Shown: in pieces, positions 10,429-18,362 of the stretch
Layout of the letters: each line of letters begins with the position of its first letter
Position numbering within the stretch: the stretch's first letter is position 1
Source of the DNA: Methylobacterium sp. Leaf112
Lineage (GTDB): Bacteria > Pseudomonadota > Alphaproteobacteria > Rhizobiales > Beijerinckiaceae
Direction: 5' to 3'
Assembly (NCBI RefSeq): GCF_001423295.1
Contig: NZ_LMNG01000005.1
Coordinates: 22,071-86,070 of the forward strand
DNA: 64,000 nucleotides
Translations under genes and position numbers: made by a program
Notes under the pieces: model-generated
Database searches by the model: none
Told to the model about the DNA's origin: nothing
What the model saw: only the letters and a program-made list of their open reading frames with translations

Positions 10429-12243
10429 ATGCACCGTTATCGTACCCACACCTGCGGGGCGCTCCGCCCCTCGGACGTCGGCCAGACCGTTCGCCTCTCG
10501 GGCTGGTGCCACCGCATCCGCGACCATGGCGGCGTGCTGTTCATCGACCTGCGCGATCATTACGGCCGCACCCAATGCGTGGTGGATTCGGACTCGAAGG
10601 CATTCCAGGGCGCGAACCTCGCCCGCTCCGAATGGGTGATCCGCATCGACGGCCGCGTGCGGACCCGCCCGGCCGGCACCGAGAACCCCGACCTGCCCAC
10701 CGGCACCATCGAGGTCTACATCGACGACCTCGAAGTGCTCGGGCCCGCGGGCGAATTGCCGGTGCCGGTGTTCGGCGACCAGGACTACCCGGAGGAGACG
10801 CGGCTGAAGTACCGCTTCCTCGATCTCCGCCGCGACAAGCTGCACGCCAACATCATGAAGCGCGGCGCGATCATCGATTCGCTGCGCCGCCGTATGCGCG
10901 AGGGCGGGTTCTTCGAGTTCCAGACCCCGATCCTCACCGCTTCGTCCCCCGAAGGTGCGCGCGACTACCTCGTGCCGTCCCGCGTCCATCCCGGAAAATT
11001 CTACGCGCTGCCGCAGGCGCCGCAGCAGTTCAAGCAGCTGACGATGATCGCCGGCTTCGATCGCTACTTCCAGATCGCCCCGTGCTTTCGCGACGAGGAC
11101 GCCCGCGCCGACCGCTCGCCGGGCGAATTCTATCAGCTCGACATCGAGATGAGCTTCGTCACCCAGGAGGACGTGTTCCAGTCCGTCGAGCCCGTGCTGC
11201 GGGACGTCTTCCTCGAATTCGCCGACGGCAAGCGCGTCACCGAGACCTTCCCGCGCATCCCCTACGCCGAGTCGATGCTGAAATACGGCGTCGACAAGCC
11301 AGACCTGCGCAACCCGCTGATCATCGCCGACGTGACGGAGGCATTCGCCCGCGAGGACGTGGCGTTCAAGGCGTTCAAGGGCGTGATCGCGTCCGGCGGC
11401 GTGGTCCGCGCCATCCCGGCCACGGGCGCCGCGACGCAGCCGCGCTCGTTCTTCGACAAGCTCAACGACTTCGCCCGCGCCGAGGGTGCGCCGGGCCTCG
11501 GCTACATCGTGTTCGAGGATGTCGACGGCGTGCTCACGGGCAAGGGTCCCATCGCGAAGTTCATCCCGGCCGAGGTCCAGGCCCTGATCGCCGGCACCAC
11601 CGGCACCAAGGCCGGCGACGCGGTGTTCTTCTCCGCCGGCACCGAGGCCAAGGCGGCCGCCCTCGCCGGCAAGGCCCGCATCCGGATCGCCGACGAACTG
11701 AACCTGTCCGACAAGGACCAGTTCGCGTTCTGCTGGATCACCGACTTCCCGATGTACGAGTGGAACGAGGACGACAAGAAGATCGACTTCTCCCACAACC
11801 CGTTCTCGATGCCGAACTTCGACCGCGAGGCGTTCCTCGCCCTCGACCCTTCGGACGAGAAGACGATCCTCGGCATCAAGGCGTTCCAGTACGACATCGT
11901 CTGCAACGGCACCGAACTCTCGTCGGGGGCCATCCGCAACCATCGCCCCGAGGTGATGGAGAAGGCCTTCGGTCTCGCCGGCTACGGCCAGGACGTGCTC
12001 GAAGAAAAATTCGGCGGCATGCTCAACGCGCTGAAGCTCGGCGCCCCGCCGCACGGCGGCATCGCGCCGGGCATCGACCGCATCGTCATGCTGCTCTGCG
12101 GCGAGCAGAACCTGCGCGAGGTGGTGCTGTTCCCCATGAACCAGCGCGCCGAGGACCTGATGATGGGCGCCCCCGCCGAGGCGACGCCGAAGCAGCTGCG
12201 CGAGTTGCACATCCGCCTCAACCTGCCCGAGAAGAGCGCCTGA
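10429..12243 (+). CDS. aspS: Aspartyl-tRNA synthetase (probably non-discriminating)
   Basis: This 604-residue class IIb synthetase has an N-terminal OB-fold anticodon domain ([20 protein letters not shown]), motif 1 near [12 protein letters not shown], motif 2 with [18 protein letters not shown], a bacterial GAD insertion and motif 3 with [14 protein letters not shown]. Length and insertion mark the bacterial type. Because the window also carries gatC, gatA and gatB, it may charge both tRNA-Asp and tRNA-Asn, the latter being amidated afterwards; that is inference, since absence of asnS cannot be seen here. Confidence 0.97.
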   Translation: MHRYRTHTCGALRPSDVGQTVRLSGWCHRIRDHGGVLFIDLRDHYGRTQCVVDSDSKAFQGANLARSEWVIRIDGRVRTRPAGTENPDLPTGTIEVYIDDLEVLGPAGELPVPVFGDQDYPEETRLKYRFLDLRRDKLHANIMKRGAIIDSLRRRMREGGFFEFQTPILTASSPEGARDYLVPSRVHPGKFYALPQAPQQFKQLTMIAGFDRYFQIAPCFRDEDARADRSPGEFYQLDIEMSFVTQEDVFQSVEPVLRDVFLEFADGKRVTETFPRIPYAESMLKYGVDKPDLRNPLIIADVTEAFAREDVAFKAFKGVIASGGVVRAIPATGAATQPRSFFDKLNDFARAEGAPGLGYIVFEDVDGVLTGKGPIAKFIPAEVQALIAGTTGTKAGDAVFFSAGTEAKAAALAGKARIRIADELNLSDKDQFAFCWITDFPMYEWNEDDKKIDFSHNPFSMPNFDREAFLALDPSDEKTILGIKAFQYDIVCNGTELSSGAIRNHRPEVMEKAFGLAGYGQDVLEEKFGGMLNALKLGAPPHGGIAPGIDRIVMLLCGEQNLREVVLFPMNQRAEDLMMGAPAEATPKQLRELHIRLNLPEKSA

Positions 12244-12302
12244 GGCGCGCCCTCCCCCGCGCTTTGTCCTGAAGGATGTGTGGGGGACGGCCCCCCCACA
12301 CA

Positions 12303-12412
12303 CCTCATCCTGAGGTGCCGGAGCGCAGCGGAGGCCTCGAAGGAGGACTCCAGATATCACCGCATCCCTGGAGGCCTCCTTCGAGGCCGCTTCGCGGCAC
12401 CTCAGGATGAGG
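12303..12412. repeat. Long imperfect palindrome downstream of aspS
   Basis: The left arm starts cctcatcctgaggtgcc (12303-12319) and the right arm ends ggcacctcaggatgagg (to 12412). The inner parts also pair (gaggcctcgaaggagg against cctccttcgaggcc). The element fills the gap between aspS and the glycosyltransferase gene. Such CCTCATCCTGAGG palindromes recur in intergenic DNA of Methylobacterium-like genomes as far as I recall. It may act as a transcript end or REP-like element. Confidence 0.75.
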
Positions 12413-12504
12413 TCGCGTGGGGGGAACGAAAGATCCGATCGACAGGCAGGGCGGATTGTCCGGCCTCGCCGTTCATCGGATGACGCTGGACAGGAGACGT
12501 TGCC

Positions 12505-13389
12505 GTGCCGAGCCTCGTCGCCATCGTCGTCACCCATGACAGCGCGCACGCCCTGCCGGGCTGCCTCGCCGCACTCGCCGCCGAGCACGTGCCGGCGCTT
12601 GTGGTGGACAATGCCAGCCGGGACGCGTCCGTGGCCCTCGCCGAAGCGGCGGGCGCGCAGGTGGTGCGCAACGCCCGCAACGAGGGCTACGGCCGGGCCA
12701 ACAATCGCGGGGTCCGTGCCGCCGTCCAGGCCGAACGGGTTCTGATCGTCAACCCAGACGTGACCCTCGGGTCCGGGGCCGTCGACGCCCTGCTGGCCGC
12801 CGCCCGCGCCTACCCGGATGCGGGGCTCCTGGCCCCCCGCCTCGTGGAGCCGGACGGGCGGTTCTTCTACCAGCCGCGCTCGCTGCTCGCGCCGTACCTG
12901 ACCAATCGCAAGGGCAAGCGCGCCCCGCCCGAGGGCGATGCCTGCGCGCCGTTCCTGTCCGGCGCCTGCCTGATGATCCGGCGCGACCTGTTTCTCGATC
13001 TCGGCGGCTTCGACCCGAACCTGTTCCTGTTCTACGAGGACGACGACCTGTGCCGGCGCGTGGCCGATGCGGGCCGCGCCCTCGTGCACGTCCACGGTGC
13101 GCAAGCCCTGCACGGGCGCGGGCGCTCCTCGGCGCCGGAGCCCGGCCGGGTGTTCCGCACCCGCTGGCATCAGGCGTGGTCCCGTGCCTACGTCTCCCGC
13201 AAATACGGCCTGCCCGACCCGAGCCCGGGGATGCTCGCCGTCAACGCACCCAAGGCGGCGCTCGCCCGCCTCGTCGGGCACCGCGCCCTATGGGAGCGCT
13301 ACGGCGGCTCGACGGCCGGGGCGCTGGCCGCCCTGCGCGGCCGCAGCGCCCTCGATCACGAAGGACTGGACCGCGAGGAGTCCGTGTGA
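12505..13389 (+). CDS. Glycosyltransferase family 2 (rhamnosyltransferase-like)
   Basis: The 294-residue GT-A fold protein starts at GTG 12505 with AGGAGA just upstream. Nucleotide-sugar motifs are VAIVVTHDSAHALPGC, VVDNASRDAS and VNPDVTLGSGAV, with LSGACLMIRRDLF and GGFDPNLFLFYEDDDL further on, as in WbbL-type rhamnosyltransferases of O-antigen or exopolysaccharide synthesis. No membrane helices are evident. The next gene's GTG overlaps its last codons, so it is cotranscribed with the acyltransferase. The substrate is not predictable. Confidence 0.9.
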   Translation: MPSLVAIVVTHDSAHALPGCLAALAAEHVPALVVDNASRDASVALAEAAGAQVVRNARNEGYGRANNRGVRAAVQAERVLIVNPDVTLGSGAVDALLAAARAYPDAGLLAPRLVEPDGRFFYQPRSLLAPYLTNRKGKRAPPEGDACAPFLSGACLMIRRDLFLDLGGFDPNLFLFYEDDDLCRRVADAGRALVHVHGAQALHGRGRSSAPEPGRVFRTRWHQAWSRAYVSRKYGLPDPSPGMLAVNAPKAALARLVGHRALWERYGGSTAGALAALRGRSALDHEGLDREESV

Positions 13390-14450
13390 CCGCGAAAACC
13401 TTCGGGCAGGCCCTGGCCCGGCCGCACAATGGCTTCTCCGTCCTGCGCCTCGCGCTGGCCACCGCCGTGGTGGTGTCCCACGCCTTCAGCGTCACGAGCG
13501 GACAGCCCCTCGACGAGCCCCTTGCGCGGATGACGGGCTTCTCGCTCGGGGCGCATGCGGTCAACGGCTTCTTCGCCGTCTCGGGGTTTCTCGTCGCCAT
13601 GAGCCTGGAGCGGCGGGGCGCCGGCGACTACGTGCTGGCCCGCGCCCTGCGCATCCTGCCGGGCGTGGTCGTGGCGACCCTCATCGTGACCCTGGTCCTC
13701 GGCCCCGCCCTGACCCGCCTGCCCCTGGCCGAATACCTCCAGGCCCCCGGCCCGTGGCTTTTCATCCGCGACACCCTGACGACGTTCAAGAGCAACGCGA
13801 GCCTGCCGGGGGTGTTTGCCGACAACCCCTACCGTTCGCCGCTGGGCACGGTCTGGACCCTGAAATACGAGGTGTTGTGCTACCTCGGGCTACTGGCCGC
13901 CGGGCTCGCGGGCCTCCTGCGGCGCGGGCCAGCCCTTGCGCTCGTGGCTGCCCTCGCCCTCGGTCTGGCGGCGGCGGCGTTCCTCCATCCCGGCCTGTCC
14001 GAGGGCGCGGAGACGCGCTTTCGCCTGCCGCTGCTGTTCGCCTCGGGCTCCGCCCTCTACCTCTGGCGCGACCGGCTCGGCCACCGGGCGTGGCCCCTGG
14101 CGCTCCTCGCCCTGGCGACCGCCCTCCTACAGGGCACGCCGCTGTATCGGAGCCTCCTGTTCCTCACGGAGGCCTACGGCGCGATCTGGCTGGCCCTCTG
14201 CCCGGCGCTGGCCCGTCCGATCCTCGAACCGCGGGCAGACCTCTCTTACGGGATCTACCTCTACGGCTGGCCGATCCAGCAGAGCCTGCACGCCCTGGTG
14301 CCCAGCGCCTCACCGTGGCTGCTGCTGCTCCCGTCCATGGCGCTCACCGGCCTCGTGGCGGCCGCGTCGTGGGTCACCGTCGAGAAGCCGGCCCTGCGGC
14401 TCAAGGCACGGGCCCTGGCGGGACGGGCGCCCCGGGCGGTGGTGTCGTGA
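13386..14450 (+). CDS. Acyltransferase family 3 (OafA-type) membrane protein
   Basis: The 354-residue integral membrane protein has about ten hydrophobic helices. The N-terminal part (NGFSVLRLALATAVVVSHAF and VNGFFAVSGFLVAMSLERR) matches acyltransferase-3 proteins that O-acetylate surface sugars; the histidine in VVSHAF fits the catalytic position. The GTG start at 13386 overlaps the glycosyltransferase stop, implying translational coupling. Together the two genes look like a small polysaccharide-decoration cassette. Confidence 0.9.
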   Translation: MTAKTFGQALARPHNGFSVLRLALATAVVVSHAFSVTSGQPLDEPLARMTGFSLGAHAVNGFFAVSGFLVAMSLERRGAGDYVLARALRILPGVVVATLIVTLVLGPALTRLPLAEYLQAPGPWLFIRDTLTTFKSNASLPGVFADNPYRSPLGTVWTLKYEVLCYLGLLAAGLAGLLRRGPALALVAALALGLAAAAFLHPGLSEGAETRFRLPLLFASGSALYLWRDRLGHRAWPLALLALATALLQGTPLYRSLLFLTEAYGAIWLALCPALARPILEPRADLSYGIYLYGWPIQQSLHALVPSASPWLLLLPSMALTGLVAAASWVTVEKPALRLKARALAGRAPRAVVS

Positions 14451-14797
14451 GTCTCCTCGCCCCGCAGGCGGCCCTCGCCCGGGCGGTGGCCGGGGTGATC
14501 GCCCACGGCTTTGCCATCGTGGCCCGCAACACCCGGGGGGACAGCGTCTACCTCAAGCCCGAGGGCTGTGCCTTCGCCCTGCGGATCTCCAACCACGCTC
14601 GTACGCCGAAGCAGCGCAAGAACCACCCCGACGCCATTGCGAGCCTCGTCATCCGCACCCCGCAGACGGAGCGCGGCGTCGACGCCCTCGTGACGGAAGC
14701 CCTGCGGAATTTCGCCGGTGCCCGCCGGAGCCGCGAGGCGCTTCCGACCGTCGACCGAGCGGGAATCGGGGGCCTTCGCATCCCGACCACATCATGA
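14447..14797 (+). CDS. Small conserved-looking protein of unknown function
   Basis: This 116-residue protein is called because its GTG (14447-14449) overlaps the acyltransferase stop by four bases and its codon use matches the operon. It contains AHGFAIVARNTRGDSVYLK, then a basic stretch RISNHARTPKQRKNHPD. I recognise no domain, signal peptide or membrane helix. Coupling to the acyltransferase suggests cotranscription, but it could equally belong functionally with the toxin locus that starts 88 bp later. Confidence 0.6.
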   Translation: MSLLAPQAALARAVAGVIAHGFAIVARNTRGDSVYLKPEGCAFALRISNHARTPKQRKNHPDAIASLVIRTPQTERGVDALVTEALRNFAGARRSREALPTVDRAGIGGLRIPTTS

Positions 14798-14810
14798 CAC
14801 CGCGCCTAAG

Positions 14811-14862
14811 ATAGGTTTTTATTAATATTTAGATGATGCCTTGATACACAACCGATGGTTGG
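14811..14862 (+). promoter_or_regulatory. AT-rich promoter-like segment before toxin gene
   Basis: The stretch around ataggtttttattaatat is strikingly AT-rich against the surrounding GC-rich DNA and lies directly upstream of the toxin ATG at 14885. It could be the toxin promoter or a scar of the island's left boundary. No exact sigma-70 hexamers are claimed. Confidence 0.4.
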
Positions 14863-14884
14863 ATTCGCTTGCGGAGCCCCATCG

Positions 14885-15919
14885 ATGTCGCTTTCCCCCG
14901 ATCACCGCACCAAGCTCCTCCGCCTGCGTTCCACGGTCGCCGGCCTGTCCGTCACCCTCGGCTTCTTGCGCCTGCAGCGGGCGCTGTCCCGCAAGTACGA
15001 TCCGGATCAACTCCGAGAGCCCGCGGGAAGCCCCGGCGGCGGACGCTGGGCGTCGAACGGCGGCGGCCAGGGCACATCCGGACAGAGTTCGTCGGGTGCG
15101 GAGGAGACCGTCACCGAGGACGGATCGCGGGTCCTGTCCCTGCGCATCCGCAGCCAGCCTCATCAGGACTGGGACGAGCAGCACACCGTCATCGCCTCCG
15201 ACGGCACGCGCACCATCTTCGAGATGGCGGGCCGGACCCAGACCATCCGCGACGGCGAAACCGGGACGATCCTTGCCCGCAGCACTCTGGTCAACGGCCG
15301 GGCGGAGCCAGAGGCCTTCGTTCAGCAGACGGGGGCTTCGACCCTTGCCCGGGCAAGTTCCAGAGCCCTCTACAATGCCGGTGCAGCATTGCTCGCTGCG
15401 CTCTCCGTCCGAAAAAGCCGAGACGGTTCAGCGATCTTTGAGGCGCCAGCCAGCCTGTACGAGCGCCGGCAGGGCCCGGACAAGCCAGTGGTTTGGGTTG
15501 GTTTGGTCGAGGAGCAGGAACTGAGGGCCGCCTGCCCGCGTCGCGGCGAGGTTCAGGTGATTCTCGATGAGGCCGTCGATGAAGTGCGAGCAAGCGGCGG
15601 CTCCAAGGACGCACAAGATTTTGGCAACAAGGTCCATGCGGTGGCTGCTCGCAAGATTACCAATCTCAAAGATCCGAACCTTGTCGCGGAAGTCTCATAC
15701 GTTCCTGGCAAATCAGCAGCCCAGCCATATGGCATTCGGTCTTCACTTCGTCTCGACGTACTCGAACGAAGCGTCCCACGCACGGTCTGCATCCACGATC
15801 ACAAGACCGGAGAGAGTCAGATCAGTGCAGTTCGCGCCACGACCATCGCCGAAATGATTGCGAGGAACTTTCCAGACATGCAGCGGATCATCGTCACAGA
15901 AATGAGGCCGACCAGATGA
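14885..15919 (+). CDS. Predicted polymorphic toxin with C-terminal restriction-endonuclease-like nuclease domain
   Basis: The 344-residue protein (start MSLSPDHRTK) has three parts: a basic N-terminus ending in the motif YDPDQLREPAGSPGGGRW (38-55); a beta-rich middle with a short helical, possibly hydrophobic stretch (ALYNAGAALLAAL, 161-173); and a C-terminal domain from about 215. The C-terminal domain has FGNKVHAVAARK, E269 in VAEVSY, D291 in RSSLRLDV and D305-x-K307 in CIHDHKTG, a PD-(D/E)xK layout seen in restriction-endonuclease-fold toxins. No signal peptide, Rhs, VgrG/PAAR or haemagglutinin domain is visible. The stop overlaps the next ATG by four bases. Function is inferred from motif and context. 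Confidence 0.65.
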   Translation: MSLSPDHRTKLLRLRSTVAGLSVTLGFLRLQRALSRKYDPDQLREPAGSPGGGRWASNGGGQGTSGQSSSGAEETVTEDGSRVLSLRIRSQPHQDWDEQHTVIASDGTRTIFEMAGRTQTIRDGETGTILARSTLVNGRAEPEAFVQQTGASTLARASSRALYNAGAALLAALSVRKSRDGSAIFEAPASLYERRQGPDKPVVWVGLVEEQELRAACPRRGEVQVILDEAVDEVRASGGSKDAQDFGNKVHAVAARKITNLKDPNLVAEVSYVPGKSAAQPYGIRSSLRLDVLERSVPRTVCIHDHKTGESQISAVRATTIAEMIARNFPDMQRIIVTEMRPTR

Positions 15920-16605
15920 CGAGCGCCAAGCAAATCAAGAATGTCTTTAAACCATTGATCAATCGGCACGCCGATCTTACCGAAATCGGCAGCCATTGGC
16001 TCTACATATCCCCTATTCGCCACGTCGCGCTCCGCATTCTGATTGATAGAACATCCGACAAGAATCTATGCAAGCCGCAACTCACGATGCTGAACACATT
16101 TATTCCAGACGTCCAACCTCAGACAAGCATTGGATATTCCATTCAATTGGATCGCCCTTCGCTTTCACATCAGCACTGGTACTGGTCCGATCCCGAAATG
16201 ATCGCGGATCTCGTTTCCGCTATAGAGACGGAGGGGTTACCACGACTCCGCGCGATCGATTCGCTTGAAGCGTTCTGGACTATTTATGACGGCAGCGATC
16301 ACATCTTCGCACAGCAATGGCCAGAAGACCGCATGATCTGCCTCATCGCGCTCGGCGACATCGACGCAGCGCGCGCCATTTGCGAAACCCTGGAACCGGA
16401 GTTGCGAGGGGACTCGTTTCCGAACGACATCTGGGTCCAGAACCGACGCAGAAAGTTCCTGGCCGTCGCCGAGCCCCTCCGCGTCGGAGACCGCGTAACG
16501 CTCGCAACGATCCTCCACGGTTGGGAGGCCGACAACATCCGGGGCACGAAGCTCGAGCCCTATTGGGAGCCGACGCCGTTTCCACTGGAACGGTCATCGA
16601 CCTGA
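15916..16605 (+). CDS. Putative immunity protein, copy 1
   Basis: The 229-residue soluble protein begins MTSAKQIKNVFKPLINRH and overlaps the toxin stop (ATGA), the expected arrangement for coupled immunity. I recognise no named family. It is clearly paralogous to the next gene: both have a start of K-x-(I/A)-x-x-(V/I)-F-(K/R)-PL, then SPIRH or TPIRH, FIDRTSD or LIDRTSD, YWSDP or EWSDP, and the tail YWEPTPFPLER. The first half is AT-rich (27 of 60 bases G/C at 16081-16140 by hand count), unlike the neighbouring genes. Confidence 0.65.
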   Translation: MTSAKQIKNVFKPLINRHADLTEIGSHWLYISPIRHVALRILIDRTSDKNLCKPQLTMLNTFIPDVQPQTSIGYSIQLDRPSLSHQHWYWSDPEMIADLVSAIETEGLPRLRAIDSLEAFWTIYDGSDHIFAQQWPEDRMICLIALGDIDAARAICETLEPELRGDSFPNDIWVQNRRRKFLAVAEPLRVGDRVTLATILHGWEADNIRGTKLEPYWEPTPFPLERSST

Positions 16606-16658
16606 AGGAAGTTCAGCACCACGGACACGTCACCCGCGACGAAGGTGAGACCACTCCG

Positions 16659-17354
16659 ATGAAGACCGCACGCCAAGCCAGAACCATCTTCCGTCCGCTT
16701 GCCAAGCGTAACCCCGACTTCGCCTATACCGGCGGGCGCAGCCTTTGGCTCACGCCTATTCGCCACACGGTGTCGCGCGTCTTCATTGATCGCACCTCCG
16801 ATTCAGGCTCATTCCAAATTGGGTGGGCCATCCTCGCAACGTTCATTCCCGAGCATAGCCTGCCTGGGACAATCGGAAACTGCGCAGGCAAGCTTTACCC
16901 GTTCGATCAGGATCAGTTCGCATACTGGGAGTGGTCCGACCCCGCCGCGATAAGTGCCGCAATCCCCATAATCGAAGCCGAAGCCCTGCCGCACCTGCGG
17001 TCGTTCGATGGCCTGGAGTCGTGGGCGACCTATTACCGCGAAACGTTCCCGATCGCCCTGAAGGGCTTCCCGCACGAGCGGCTCATCCTCGACATCGCCC
17101 TGGGCAACCTGCCGGCCGCGCACGCGCAGCTCGCCAAACTCCTCCCGCATTTCCGGGAGAACAAGCATCCGGATCAGCCGATGTACCAATACATGCGCAG
17201 CCTGATCCTGCCCGTCGCCGAGCCGCTCCTGGCCGACGACCGGCCGGCGCTGGCGGCGATCCTCCACGGCTGGGAATCCGAAAACATCCGCACCGCGAAG
17301 CTCGAGCGCTACTGGGAGCCGACGCCGTTTCCCCTGGAGCGGGCGCCGACCTGA
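16659..17354 (+). CDS. Putative immunity protein, copy 2 (paralogue)
   Basis: The 231-residue protein begins MKTARQARTIFRPLAKR with GAAGGTGAGA upstream of the ATG. It aligns end to end with copy 1, sharing PIRH near residue 34, IDRTSD, WSDP, LPHLR/LPRLR and the nearly identical C-terminus AILHGWE..NIR..KLE.YWEPTPFPLER. Its 3' half is as GC-rich as the chromosome while its 5' half is poorer. A diverged tandem copy is typical of immunity arrays that track toxin variants, but activity is untested. Confidence 0.65.
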   Translation: MKTARQARTIFRPLAKRNPDFAYTGGRSLWLTPIRHTVSRVFIDRTSDSGSFQIGWAILATFIPEHSLPGTIGNCAGKLYPFDQDQFAYWEWSDPAAISAAIPIIEAEALPHLRSFDGLESWATYYRETFPIALKGFPHERLILDIALGNLPAAHAQLAKLLPHFRENKHPDQPMYQYMRSLILPVAEPLLADDRPALAAILHGWESENIRTAKLERYWEPTPFPLERAPT

Positions 17355-17360
17355 ACGCCC

Positions 17361-17615
17361 TCAGCCCTCGACCACCGCATCATCGCGAAAATACGGCTCG
17401 ACCGCGCCCTTCAGCTTCACCGTCATCGGGTTGCCGGCCCGGTCGAGGGTCTTGCCGGCCGAGAGGCGGACCCAGCCCTCGCTGACACAGTATTCCTCGA
17501 CGTTGGTCTTCTCGACGCCCTTGAAGCGGATGCCGATGCCGCGCTCGAGGATCTTCTCATCGTAGAACGGGCTGTTGGGGTTCACGGCGAGGCGGTCGGG
17601 GGGCGTGTCGGACAT
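17361..17615 (-). CDS. DUF3297 family protein
   Basis: The 84-residue protein MSDTPPDRLAVNPNSPFYDE... matches the DUF3297 family in length and in NPNSPFYDEKILERGIGIRF and the conserved YCVSEGWVR. The function of the family is unknown. It ends 6 bp from the stop of the second immunity gene, transcribed toward it, and starts 48 bp after the acetyltransferase stop on the same strand. Confidence 0.88.
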   Translation of the reverse strand: MSDTPPDRLAVNPNSPFYDEKILERGIGIRFKGVEKTNVEEYCVSEGWVRLSAGKTLDRAGNPMTVKLKGAVEPYFRDDAVVEG

Positions 17616-17663
17616 CGTCGGGCGGCCTTGTCGATCGGTTTCGAGGAGAAGCGGGTAAGGGAT

Positions 17664-18299
17664 TCAGGCGCGGCCCGCAACGTTCAGGGCTTTGGCCGCC
17701 GCGATGAGGTCGGCCGTGCGCCCGCTCTGGAGCAGCGGCACGAGGCCCGCCACCGCCGCGTGCGGCAGGTCCCACCACGCGGACTCGAGGAGCGCCGCGA
17801 CGGTGGCGGGATCGAAGCGGTGGCGCACCACCCGGGCCGGGTTGCCGGCGACCACCGCGTAGGGCGGCACGTCCCGGCTCACCACGGCGTGGGCCGCCAC
17901 CACGGCGCCGTGGCCGATGGTGACGCCCGACAGGACGAGGCAGCCCGAGCCGAGCCAGACGTCGGAGCCGATCACGACGTCGCCGCGCGAGACATGGTAA
18001 TCGCCCGGCGCGTCGAGGCCCGGCCACAGACCCGGCAGGGCGGCGAACGGATAGGTCGAGACCCAGTCGAGGCGGTGGCCGCCGCCGAGCAGGATCTCGA
18101 CCTTGTCGGCGATGGAACAAAACCGGCCGATCGTCAGGCTCCGCCCCGATTCGGGAAACCGGACCTTCGGGCGCCCGTAAGAGTAGGCGCCGATGGAGAA
18201 ACCGTAGCGCGCGGCGAGGCGGGCGAGGTGAATCCGGGTCTCGTTGTTCGGGTTGCGCCCACTCCGCAGGCGGTGCAACAGGGTCCTCAACCGAAGCAC
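17664..18299 (-). CDS. CatB/Vat-type hexapeptide-repeat acetyltransferase
   Basis: This roughly 211-residue left-handed beta-helix protein has the repeat run [19 protein letters not shown], then [20 protein letters not shown] and [18 protein letters not shown], closing with [12 protein letters not shown]. The His in [14 protein letters not shown] is the position used for catalysis in xenobiotic acetyltransferases. It probably O-acetylates a sugar or small molecule. The GTG at 18299 is tentative (weak RBS); an upstream TTG is possible. It is divergent from the malic enzyme gene. Confidence 0.85.
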   Translation of the reverse strand: MLRLRTLLHRLRSGRNPNNETRIHLARLAARYGFSIGAYSYGRPKVRFPESGRSLTIGRFCSIADKVEILLGGGHRLDWVSTYPFAALPGLWPGLDAPGDYHVSRGDVVIGSDVWLGSGCLVLSGVTIGHGAVVAAHAVVSRDVPPYAVVAGNPARVVRHRFDPATVAALLESAWWDLPHAAVAGLVPLLQSGRTADLIAAAKALNVAGRA

Positions 18300-18362
18300 C
18301 CCGGACCCGACCGGAACGGTGCTCCACAACGCGCACGGCGCAGGTTCCTGGGAGTGAGGCTC

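Noticed and set aside
10273..13281. 1002-codon minus-strand frame across aspS and the glycosyltransferase
   Set aside because: It is antisense to two well-supported genes and runs through the intergenic palindrome; no domain is seen.
14885..15919. Toxin gene as a prophage head-morphogenesis protein
   Set aside because: The N-terminal motif recalls such proteins, but no phage structural genes flank it and the C-terminal nuclease residues plus downstream paralogues fit toxin-immunity better.
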